This document shows positions 49,418 to 60,100 of a stretch of 64,000 nt of DNA, piece after piece; the stretch's first letter is position 1; each line of letters opens with the position of its first letter. The translations under genes and the position numbers were made by a program. A model generated the notes under the pieces. It had not been told where the DNA came from. It saw only the letters and a list, made by a program, of their open reading frames with translations, and did no database searches. The DNA lies in NCBI GenBank assembly GCA_021018815.1, contig JAITYX010000032.1:5235501-5299500 (forward strand), written 5' to 3'. This stretch comes from Talinum fruticosum (lineage: Eukaryota > Streptophyta > Magnoliopsida > Caryophyllales > Talinaceae).

Positions 49418-49560
49418 TGTAGGGAGAGAGAGAAGAAACTCGGAGTACACAGAGGATTTGAAAGAGGAAGGCGCAAGGTAATAAGGAAATGGCGAATGTT
49501 CCCCCTTTTCGATTTATTAGTCAAAAACCCTAGCTCTCGAACTTTTTTCCACCATGTTTT
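49418..49560 (-). other. Probable 5' UTR exon of the LIF2-like gene with a telo-box
   Basis: On the minus strand a CT-rich leader ends CCCTACA followed by a strong donor GTAAGTAATT (GT at 49417-49416). AAACCCTA at 49525-49532 is a telo-box, common near the start sites of plant genes for translation, RNA metabolism and cell growth. Splicing to an acceptor shortly upstream of the ATG at 46677 would remove a 2.7-kb intron. The exact acceptor and start site are not resolved. Confidence 0.45.
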
Positions 49561-49564
49561 TTTT

Positions 49565-52492
49565 TTCCCTCTGCTTGTTTACCACTAAAGGTTAGTAATA
49601 TTTTTCTGCTTTGTCTCCCAACCTTACAGAGCTGGCTTAGCTGGGTAATAGGTTGGAATTGATCCATTTAAATTAACTCATTTAATAATAATTTCAATTT
49701 TAAGTTAAATTTTAAATTAATTTAAATTTAGTTAAAAATAGTAAATAATATGTCACAATATTAAACAATTTATTTATGTCGACTTCTATTTAAAAACGAT
49801 TCGATTTGTGTAAGGTTCGGATTTCTCTTAGTAATTTCAAGTCAAATTCGGATTACATTATCGTATTAGTATTAGACTTATCTAGTGTAATTTATATGAT
49901 TTGATAATTTACTACAACAAATTATTTTGAATTTTGAAGTTTTTTTAATAACATAAACAATATAAATAACATGATAAAATTAACAAATACTTTCCAAAAA
50001 AGTTACAAAATTAGAAAAAATAATAATTAAATTAAAATTTTAATTTCAAACAAAAAAATATCAACGTACCGTGCACTAACCTAGAACCACCCAGCCAATG
50101 TAAGCAATTTCATCATTAGAGTCACCAGCTTTTAATGAGCCTAGCGGTGACCAATCAACTTGTTTCCAGCCTTTTCAGATATTTTTCTCTCCCCGAGGAG
50201 TTTTTGGCCACTACGATAGCTAGTGTTTGGGGAGTTGTTATGACATTATGAGCTTGATTGAGGTAGAATTGGACAGTAGAGAAATGAGAATTTGTTCGAA
50301 TTTACGTACAAAATACGAGATAAAAAGAAATATAAAAAAACGAATATAAATGAACATAAATGATATAGAAGTCGAACATAAACGAACGTAAATAAATAGT
50401 ATTTTTCATATAAACTCAAATAGAGATAAGGGGATAACGGCGAAGGTGGGGATCATGGCGGAGTAATTGGAGGTAGGGGGCGTGATGGTTCCTCACCACC
50501 CAACAACGAAGTTGTATAGGTAGATTATCGATGGCTAGTCTAATAATTTGTATAGGTAGAGCATTCATAATGGGTGAGCTTGTTTTATACTTACCCAGTG
50601 GGAGCCTACAGTGACGCATTAGTTAAAGATTTCTTTTCTCTCTGTCCTAAATTTTTACTTCTATTATGTAAGGCTCACCGATTTAAATAATACACATATA
50701 TCCTACTCATCAATATATTTTAATTAGTTTACCTATTTTATTTTACATTATTATTTATTTTTATAATATATAAAAATTATTCGGTCCATTATGAAGATTT
50801 AAATTAATTATTTTAGATTGTAAATTTTTTTAAACAAATGATACAATAACATTAGAAATTTAATCAAATAAAATAATACAATAATAATAGCAATATTAAA
50901 TAATAATAATAATATTAGAATAGTAATTATTATTTATTTTCATACGATAATAATATTAAAAATTATAACAATAATAATAATAATAATAAGCAATGTAAAA
51001 AATAAAAGGGTCAACAAAGCCCACCGGAAGAGAGGGAGAGGGAGAGTGTGCAAATGAGTTTTGATGGACCAATTAACATTTTCCATGTGGATTCGAGACT
51101 TGTCTGAGAGAGGCGTCGTGAGCCAATCCACACGTGCCCCTTGAAAACACACTTTCCCACTATAAATGGACGCGTCTTAGATGGTGCACCACGTCGGACA
51201 CGCCTGATTTTCGAGCTTGTGTCGAGAGTAGGGGTTTTGGTTTGATTTTTCTTTTGCAATAGATAACATATAAATTTTTTGTTTAAAAAAATCTAAAAAC
51301 TGAATAGAATTTGGAAAAGTATTTTATTATTAAAAGTATTTTAGCCAAGAAAGTTATAGGTTATAAAGTGGTATTTTAGAACAAAAATAGTTAACATAGA
51401 GGCATGAAAAAAAAAACTATTAAGTGGTATAAAACATGGTGGTATTATAAGCCAATAATTCCTCCCTCTTGTGCTGCAATTTTTTTTTTTGTATTATTTT
51501 TATTTATTTGGTTTATGAAATAAACAAACAAAAAAGAAAAATATAATTAACCTTGTGCCCTCTATCTAACTATGTTGTCTGTTGAGCAATATCTAGTTAT
51601 GATAAATGGATTATTCATTTTGATTTTTGATTGGGTAGTTTTAAATTAGGTTTTACTATGGTCAACAAAATTCGATTAAAATTTCATTTCAAGTCAGGGT
51701 CTTTTTCAATTGTATTTGGCTTTGATTTATGTAATTTTTAGTCAATATATTTGTCTTTAAAGAAAAGTAAGTTTAGAGAATAATATGGATCAAATAAATT
51801 TCGATTTTAGGTCCACTTAATGTTAATTGTTTTAGGTGTTGAGTTAGTATAAATTTGAACCTTTCAATTCAAATTTCAGGTTAATTTTATCAACATTTCA
51901 GCTTGCATTTTTTTTCTAAAATAATATTACACGATAATAACATTTCCATTCAAACTTAATAAAATTTTTTGCTAGAAAATTTTAAATTCAAGTCATGTCA
52001 AATATACAATTTTAAATTACTACTTTTAAAACAATCTTTCTTGTACATAGTGAATACGTACAATTTTTTCTTCCCCTAAAGTACTACTTTTTTTGCAAGC
52101 ACACAAATACTTTTTTTATATAAAAAAAGGTACCTTAAAAGGAAGTCTTAAAATAAATACTTTAAAAAGAGTATATTTGACGAATAGAGAGATGTTCAAT
52201 TGTCACAAGGCATGGAAGAGCTCATTTCATCTCCCTTCACCCTTTCCCTATTATAAAATCTCAAACTTGTGAGTTTCCTAACATTTTCACGTCAGCTTAA
52301 ATTTCATTAATTGAAAACTCAATGGCTGCACATTTCCCTTTGCCATTTGCCATTTAAAGCTCAGCCAGCCGAGTACCGATTCAGAGACAATTATCTACTA
52401 ACAGTTTGAAGAATTAATATATGTTTTTAAGCAGATGGTAAAGATTGTATCATAACTACATAACTTTAACCAGGGGGACTAGTAAATCGAGC
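49565..52492. other. Gene-poor AT-rich intergenic region
   Basis: I see no gene here. The region holds ATA/TAA-rich low-complexity sequence (50860-50995), one more dispersed T-rich repeat copy (50296-50412, minus) and decayed transposon-like text near 49620-49870. Confidence 0.6.
50296..50412 (-). repeat. Dispersed TTCGTTT-type repeat, copy 4
   Basis: On the minus strand this shows words of the TTTACGTTCGTTTATGTTCG kind shared with the copies at 1757, 7330 and 10005. Confidence 0.35.
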
Positions 52493-53222
52493 TCAAATGA
52501 ACAGGTGCTTGTACTCCCCATTTACAAGTTGGCAAAGCTGATTGTAGTTTTGCGGATCTGCCAAAAAAAAAAAAAACAAAAAAACAAGGGGATTATTACT
52601 TGCATGAGCATGAAACATTACAACGCGTTTAGTCATTCGACATAAGTATACTAGGGTGTAGAGGTGTGGTGATGGACTATGGGAATACGGTCCAAGAACT
52701 AGAAGTTTAAAACCAAAAACATGTTACAACCGGTTTTCTGTGTGGGTCGCTATGTAGGGAGGCTTTCCAGCTTACTTACAATTGTGTTAGGAGGGTAGCT
52801 GATGCCGAATCAAGGGTATGGTTGAAACAGCCACTTCCACAATTTGACTAATAGTTCCAGACATCTAGGTCGTGAAAACATACTATTAACTGCACCCGGA
52901 AAATTACAATTTGACTAATAATATAAACTCTGAATGCATTTGGAGCAAAGGAGCTGAGCATACCAAAATTATCACCAAAGTTGGTCCATATGTCAGCACG
53001 AATAGATTGATTGGTATCAGCAATACCAATAGCCTCAATATAGGTGGTGAGAGGATTAGCTGGTGGTGAACCCTTGATGGTAATCTGAAGACCATCAGTT
53101 GATTTCCCAATTACAGATCCAGGAGCAGATTGCATTACCTGAACAACTATACGAACCTTCCGCCCAACAAACATTTTGAGTAGTTCCCCATTAACCATAG
53201 CTGCAGGGCTTGAAGTATCCAT
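52493..53222 (-). CDS. RPA3: Replication protein A 14-kDa subunit (RPA3)
   Basis: Two coding exons, 53222-52964 and 52557-52493, join in phase (split GAT codon) to give 107 residues, the normal length for plant RPA3. The protein is a single OB-fold and the smallest subunit of the heterotrimeric single-strand-DNA-binding complex RPA used in replication, repair and recombination. Diagnostic blocks are MDTSSPAAMVNGELL, VIGKSTDG, TIKGSPP, LTTYIEAIGIAD, IRADIWTNFGDNFD and the C-terminal NYNQLCQLVNGEYKHLFI. The first coding exon begins three bases upstream of the ATG after an acceptor (TTTGTTGCAG). A 5' UTR intron of about 2.6 kb therefore connects it to a leader exon ending at 55820. Nothing is missing or broken. 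E2F-type sites lie upstream. Confidence 0.93.
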
Positions 53223-53432
53223 AATCTGCAACAAATAGTAGCTGATATGTTAGGGATTAGGCATCTTAGATGATGAAAAAGATAACAATAATGCCAATAT
53301 GACAATTGTTCAAAATAAATACCTCTAGCTAATCTGATTACATAGATTCAAGTGATTTCTAGTGCATCATTCAGTAGTTTAATTTCAGTCCTAGATTTCA
53401 TAAGACAGATAGTGCAGTCAACTTCAACTCAT

Positions 53433-53602
53433 CAGCTAGCAACCAATAACATGAAGTTCATTAATTCATTATGAACCTAACGTGGATGGTTTACATGCTC
53501 AACAATAGGCCTTCTCCAGCTAGCAGCCGACAACATGAAGGTCATTAATTCATTATGAACCTAACGTGGATGGTTTAAATGCTCAACAAAATAGGCCTTC
53601 TC
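53433..53602. repeat. Imperfect 84-86-bp tandem duplication in the RPA3 leader intron
   Basis: The segment 53433-53516 is repeated at 53517-53602. The copies share TTAATTCATTATGAACCTAA and differ by a few substitutions and a 2-base insertion. Confidence 0.85.
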
Positions 53603-54089
53603 CAGCTGGTAAAGGAAGTTATTTTACAGGACACGCAAATGACAGAGAAAAATGAAAGTTAAGTGCAAGCATTTTTCAGCACCTAGCACAGATTTTCTGC
53701 AACAAGTTGGCATAATCACTCTAAAAAGATATCATCAATCCTGATCCAAACACCTGTCCAAACTGGAGGCCAGTTTATTTGGTTTAGTCAATTAGCTTGC
53801 ACATTAGACCTGGATAGGTAATGGAGGTGGGACTTAGGGGAAGAGATGTAAAGAAAATGAGCAACTGACAAGCAACAGCTCAAAAGGCAGACATACTTAA
53901 CTCAATGGCAATCTAATTTAGTACAAAAGGATATCAATTACTTTGTAGACTTGAAAGAAATGCAAAAAAAAAGGACAAAAAAAATCACTCAGTAATGCCA
54001 TCATCTCCTAGTTTATAAGATGTTTAATTCCATATGGAAAGAAGCATGGGATAAAATGTCACCCTAATGTCCTTCGTTTCTTAAATCCC

Positions 54090-54916
54090 TTTCCCCTTCT
54101 TTTTGACCCCAGATAGCCACAGTCAAGCAACTCAGTTACCTGCCATGTCAGAAGGGCATTATGTAATAACTATCATGGAACCCCAAAAAGATGTGACTGA
54201 GCAAACACCAAATTGCCCATTGGCAGATCTGCTGATTCAAATCCCGTAATAAAGCAAATATCACATAAATTGATGACCTTAGCTTGGTTCTTCAGCTGAC
54301 TTTATCGCACGGACACTCAATCCATAAAGACCTCATGGGCAAAGAATGCAGCCTGTTCATCTCCAATCGGCAGCATCAAAATGCTAAAGAAACTTCATTG
54401 CCAAAACATCTTTAGCTGCCCCCCCAATGCTGAAGCTCATATAGTAGTCCCACAAGTGACTCATAATAATTTCTAACACAAATCCAACAGTTCCCACCAG
54501 AGGCCTAATAACCTACAAGACCCTACTCCACATACATTGCACAAACACACAATGCAAAACATGTGCGTACAAATTTATGCAATCTAAACATAGTTCAGAT
54601 ACATCTTAAAAAATTGTCTGCCTTGTCTCCTTGTCTCCCATTGCCTCCTTAAAAGCCTGTTACTAGAGTTGAGATCGCCTATAACCATTGTCTATTGAAA
54701 GGTTCTGGCCTGGGAAGGCACTACACAAAGGAAGGCGGACAATGGTGGTGTTCTGATTGCAAATGTGTCTATAAACACTTATACAACAAACTAGGAAAGA
54801 CAAATCCACTGGCTGCACTATTGTCAGTGTTTGAAGGGAACTGCACAGCAACCATCATACATAATCGATACTAGATAGACATTCTTCCTTCCAGCTCTAA
54901 CCTACCATCTGCAACA
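54090..54916. repeat. 0.8-kb dispersed repeat, copy 2 (RPA3 5' leader intron)
   Basis: This is the imperfect direct copy of 48175-48950. It lies between the RPA3 leader exon and first coding exon. Several small indels separate the two copies. Confidence 0.75.
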
Positions 54917-55199
54917 CAAATATTAAACTTAAGTAGCCTTATAGATTAAAAAGGCGCAAAAAAGCACGCAGGGTCCTGCCGCACAGGGCAGGCTTTGAGG
55001 GGAAGGAGCGGGTTTTTTGGAGCAAGGCACACTTCTTTCATAAAACTGCTTGAAAATCATTCCCAACCCATATTTTTGATAAATAAGTAAGATAACACAT
55101 CAAATAAGTGTTTAGACAACATTTTAATTACAAAAGCACCACATCTAGTGTTAAGAACCGGAATCTAACATAATAATATCTCAAAACACACATTTAAGA

Positions 55200-55347
55200 T
55201 AGTACTTAATAGTAGAAGTCCACAAAAGTTGAAAAAGAAATTATGTTTATTGCTTTCATCTTGCGTGCCATAATTTCGTCTGGGGTCTAAAGCTCTAGAG
55301 GAGGAGATTGAACCAGAACCCGTAGGAGTACCAGTTGCACCCTTCAT
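55200..55347 (-). pseudogene. Possible BED-type zinc finger fragment of a hAT transposase
   Basis: From ATG 55347 the frame shows a T/G/S-rich start and then ALDPRRNYGTQDESNKHNFF followed by NFCG. This resembles the DPxWxYG...CNFCGK start of BED fingers in plant hAT transposases, with the first zinc cysteine lost. It is short and surrounded by non-coding sequence. Confidence 0.4.
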
Positions 55348-55494
55348 TCAAAGCCAAATGGCTAATAATCAACACAATTTACTACAATTATCACAATAAA
55401 AACAAGGAACAATTAACACATGATCAACTTCATACTTATCTACTTCTTATAGCTTAATTAAATTAGAAACAGAGAAACATAATCAACTTTATAC

Positions 55495-55815
55495 CGAGAT
55501 GAAATAGAAAAAAGAAGAGAAAAAGAGACACTGAGACAGTAAAAACGAAGAGACCGAAAAAAAAGGGAAAGAGACACTAAGATAGAAATAGTGAAGGAAC
55601 CAGAAAGCACCAAAAAAACACGAGACCAACAAAAAAATCGCGAAAAAAAGAGATAGAACGGAGGATAAGAACGAGGAAGAAGGCGAAGCAGAAAAAGAAG
55701 GAAGGAGGAAGAACGACAACCAGAAGAGGAAGAAAGAAGAAAGAAAACCGAGAAGGAAGAGGAAAAAAGGAGGAAGATAAAAGAAGAAGAAGAAGAAGAA
55801 GGCAGAAGGAGGAAC
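55495..55815. repeat. 320-bp near-homopurine tract
   Basis: The plus strand is almost entirely A and G (AAGAAG, GGAGGAAGA), so the RPA3 transcript is pyrimidine-rich directly downstream of the leader-exon donor at 55819. A (GAA)n run lies at about 55780-55800. Such tracts can form triplex or R-loop structures. Confidence 0.8.
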
Positions 55816-55819
55816 ATAC

Positions 55820-55990
55820 CTGGCCTCTGAGGTTGAAGATCGGTGCCGGAAAATACACGAGGAGTGCCCGGAAGGGGTGGAGTCAAGGAGAAGGATGAAG
55901 GAAGAAGCTGCTCCACGCGAATCTAGGGTTCCTGGGAAATTTGAGTAGAAAACCCCAACTTCGCTCATGTTTGTGGTTTTGCCTTCTTTG
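55820..55990 (-). other. RPA3 5' UTR exon with telo-box
   Basis: On the minus strand the exon ends CAGAGGCCAG before the donor GTATGTTCC. It contains GGAACCCTAG (telo-box core on the complement at 55924-55930). The 5' limit is approximate. An ATG at 55968 opens a frame that would run through the splice and overlap the RPA3 start out of frame, if transcription begins upstream of it. Confidence 0.5.
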
Positions 55991-56000
55991 CCCTTCTTCT

Positions 56001-56030
56001 TTTCGCGCCTTCTTTTTTGGATTTTCCCGC
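56001..56030. promoter_or_regulatory. Two E2F-type sites at the RPA3 promoter
   Basis: TTTCGCGC (56001-56008) and TTTCCCGC (56023-56030) both fit the E2F consensus TTTSSCGC and are 22 bases apart, just upstream of the leader exon. Plant E2F/DP factors activate S-phase genes, including RPA and MCM genes, so the match to this gene's role is strong. Confidence 0.65.
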
Positions 56031-56039
56031 CTCATTTTT

Positions 56040-57142
56040 TCTGCTTACCTTCCTAATTCCCTTTTGTTAAATCAATGGTGGTTTTTAAAATTTAAGAAGT
56101 CGAATAGAAATATGAAAATATGAAATAATGTGTCTCGTAATTAAGAAATTTAGTAATAAAGTTATTCATATGATAAAAAATAAATAAATAAAATTACATA
56201 GGTAAAAGTTTTTAAAATAATATTACTCTAATCATATATATTATGTTAGAGTTTTTGAATTATTACACCTAAGTTTAAAGAAACATATCTATCTATTTCT
56301 TTCCTTTTAATTTGTATCGATTACAAAACTGCAAAGAAGATTGCAAATATGAAGCATTTTTTTGGGAGGGGTGGGGGAATATATGCATTGTGTGGATATC
56401 TAATTGAGAATTTTGGAAACGACATCCATAAATCAATGCATATTTCTGAGTTTTAAATATTTTACAATGTAGACTTTTCTAATAAATATTTATCTTTGAT
56501 GAGATAGTCATACTAAAAGGGAAAAAAAGTTACGCATACAAAGAAAGTTGGTTGATTCTTTAAGAGAGTTTTGACGAAAAGAATAAACCATGCATAAAAC
56601 TATTTCATTTTGAGTATACGGATATACAAGTTTAAAAAATACTTAATTAAAAAAAACGTTAAATGCATCTTCAAATTCCAAACTTAAGGCATCTTCAATT
56701 TACAATACCTAACAGCACAATTCTTTCTCCCTCCAATCCCAATGATCTGGGAGCAACACAATGAAAACCTGGATAACATAATCAACCTATGACTACCTAT
56801 TCATCTATACACAATGTTCTAGTCCACCTATTTGTAGGCATTACAATACATTCTGCTCACAGACCATTCCCTCAGCAGGGTAATTTCACCTATACAAAGA
56901 AAAAACAAATTTTCAAAAAAACTGGCAGTCCGTATACTTCGACCTAGCTTGGAAACTCGACACTTCAACACGGGTATGGTTGAATTAAAGTTTCCTAATC
57001 TTGGCCAACACGTTTTGACAGTGGCAGAATTCTCTTTTACCATGAATGAACAACTTGAATAGCTTGTAAAACAAGAAATAAAGACCTTGAAATCATTGCG
57101 AAGAGTGTGTGTTGGCGACAGTATTCCAACTGGAGATCCAAG
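56040..57142. other. Intergenic region between RPA3 and the ABC transporter
   Basis: This stretch holds AT-rich sequence followed, from about 56680, by the probable 3' UTR of the ABC transporter. No other gene is seen. Confidence 0.6.
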
Positions 57143-60100
57143 TCATATGATTAGGCCAGTGGATGATTGCAAGTCATGGCGGCCATCAATTAATGCTGAA
57201 CGGTCAATCTGTTGTAACCTTCCATCATTTAGGAGGAGGACTCTCTCAGCCATTAGAACTGTGTCAAGCCGGTGAGCAATGACCACAACCTACAAACACA
57301 ATCATTTAGGTTACAAATAGTTGCAGTAGCATCATATGAAATGAGAACTGAATTCCAGATTTGTGCAATATTAAAGTAATACAAACAATAGTTGGAGCGT
57401 GAAGATCAGAAATTGGAGAACCTTTTGCCGTCTAAAGGCACAGAAGTCATACAATATTAGGAGGCAGTGGAGTGGCATCAACTCCACTTTTATGGATGGA
57501 TTCTGAGTTCAAGTTCAGTTCTTGTACCTCACCTCTTGGTGGGGAAGCATATCTTATGGTGACTAGAGTGGGACTTGAGAGAGGTTTCAGTTTCCATCCT
57601 GTCAAGCTATGGTGGGAGATGGAACTTTCTTACGCCCTTAATGCTAGCTCTGACTATATCATTACATCTGAATGCTCTTAGTGCTTTTTATAATAGCTAC
57701 CTCGTTTCTTATTTCTAACTCTTTTCTAGCTTCTTTGCAATTCATGTCTGAAGTGTTTTAACTATAGAAAACCTATCCCAAGAAAGTTTTTTTGTGGGTC
57801 TCTCAAAACCAGTCCCTCTGCTTGTACAATCAAGCTGCCTACATGGCTACATCTGAATCCTATCAGATCCTATCAGAGTATGATCTACACTGGGCAGTGG
57901 TAATTGCTCCTTGTAGAAACTTGCTCCCCATAACTTCAGGGTCAGTACTAATAAACACTAGAAAATGGCAAGTTGCTATGTATTGCAAAGCATACTATGC
58001 ATAAGATATAGGCTTGTTAAAAGAATGGCTGACATTCCAGGCTATCTAATTTCAGACTTCAGCACTTGTGTAACTCTCTCACATTATTTCCCTTGGTCCA
58101 TTTTCAGCAAGAGGTAAACTAATTTGGATGCATAACAAGATCTTCTGCTAATAATTCAGGGACCTTTGGTAGATTGGACATTCTCCTCCCAACAAATTAG
58201 TAAAGCTAGTTTGCAGTACCTTGCACTCAGCTTGGTGGTAAATATAAAAGAATCAAGCTACTGACTTTTCCTGCATAATTGCAGGAAATACACAAGTGAT
58301 GATACCAGAAGCTGTACACATTACAACATCGAATCAGAAGCTTAAGTTAGTTTGTTATCAACTAGTCAAAGGCAATTCTAGATGAAAAATCCTGAAGGCA
58401 ACAACTTCAGACAAACATCCAGCTGCTTTCAACAAAATTGCATGTTTACAGCACCACCAGCAGGCCTCAATATGGAGCCTCATCAGAAGGGTAGGAATCA
58501 GTGTCAAGATGTGTGTAGTCTTACCCTGTCAGGACCAGATTGCTTCCAGAGAAAATTGTGTACCACAGACAAATTAAATTGTGTTCTAATTGTCATTCCA
58601 AGTCCATGTTCTGCCCATAGGAGGTAGGAAAATGAGCTGAAACTGAAACTGTAATGTCCGGTTATCGGTTCAGTTATCTACATGGAATGTTCTTGAGATG
58701 ACAAAGACTACTTGAAAAGGGGAAAGGTGATGGGGATGAAAGAGTGACGCCAAAGTCAACAAAAGATTTTCCTGGTGGTTATACACATGAGAAAATGAAC
58801 ATAAAAAACCTGTTCAATATAGTAATTCTTTCTTATGAGGGCACATAAAAGAACAACAGCATGTCCGGTTCTCTCAAGAGTGCAAAGCACAACCTCAAGA
58901 GATAGGTCACATCAATTATGAAAGCATAATTGTCAAGCACCAGGACAAAGAACAGGCCACAGACTGTAAAAATCCCCATAACAGATAACTCTGTCCAGAT
59001 AGGAAAATTTCACTTAATGATTGTGACAAGCGTAATAAGCACAAAAATATATAGGATAAAATAAAACGGGAGAAGGAAAATAACTAGCTTGCATGTAGGA
59101 TGGAGGCTTGGCATGCAACTCTTCTGATGTCCTAAAATACTATTATACTATTATCTCCTTAACAGGATAGATCCCTCTCCCCCAACCAATGTTACTTGGA
59201 CTCGGGTACGGGTGTCCGATCTGGATACGTGTCCAAGTGTCGGACTTGGTTATTGTCAAGAAAATTTGCATATTTTCATTGTAATTTAAAGTGTCAAGTG
59301 TCGTACCCTTGTCCGAGAGCCGAGGGCCATATACAGGTAGAGCAGGGTAAAATGAAGAGTCAGAGTAACATAGCTCCCAACACCAAAACAGAAGGGGGGA
59401 GCACAAGTTCAGATGCAACTGCATTAATTGGCCCAAAAGTAATAAAATTAAGCCGAGAGAAGATTGCCAGAGCCAAAGTCCTTACAGTATGATTTTTCAT
59501 CACACGCTCCACAGCTTGTCTCACTAATAGCTCAGACCTGCTATCCAGTGCAGAAGTTGCTTCATCCATAATCAAAATTGACGAGTTTTGATAAAGTGCT
59601 CTCGCTATAGCAAGCCTGTAATTTGCAAAGGGAGGGAACATCATTGTCAGTCAAACAGGAAGCCTAGTAGACAACATACATTATGAGTTGGCCTTTTTTT
59701 TATTTCAACAATTCATTGGACCCTTGTTAATATTTATAAAGGAATACAGACATCAGAAAAAGATGGAACTAGCAGTATTTACCCACCTCAAAATATATGT
59801 CAATCTTTCAATTTAATCCATAACCATGCTTATGGGTTGGGAAGGGAGCCAACACACACAAGATGTTGCTCCTAAAATAGTGGAATTTGATAAAAAAATT
59901 CTTCATTATAATAGATTTCTGCTTCTTGCAACATGGCAGGTCCAACATAAAGAACCTCCTTACAACTGCATAGGGTAAGACTACTTACATATAAAACCCC
60001 TAGCCAGTTCAATGCTTGAGTCTCATGAAAGGCACTGGGGTAATGGTATAGACATGGTATGGTACATGAACATCTCCCGGCCAGTGGCATTTACTTGGGA

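Noticed and set aside
55458..55968. Long minus-strand frames rich in S, F and L
   Set aside because: They come from the pyrimidine-rich tract in the RPA3 leader intron. Their composition is low-complexity, and only the part in the leader exon could be an upstream ORF.
57472..57681. 69-codon plus-strand frame in the last ABC transporter intron
   Set aside because: It has no domain similarity and lies within an intron defined by strong splice sites.
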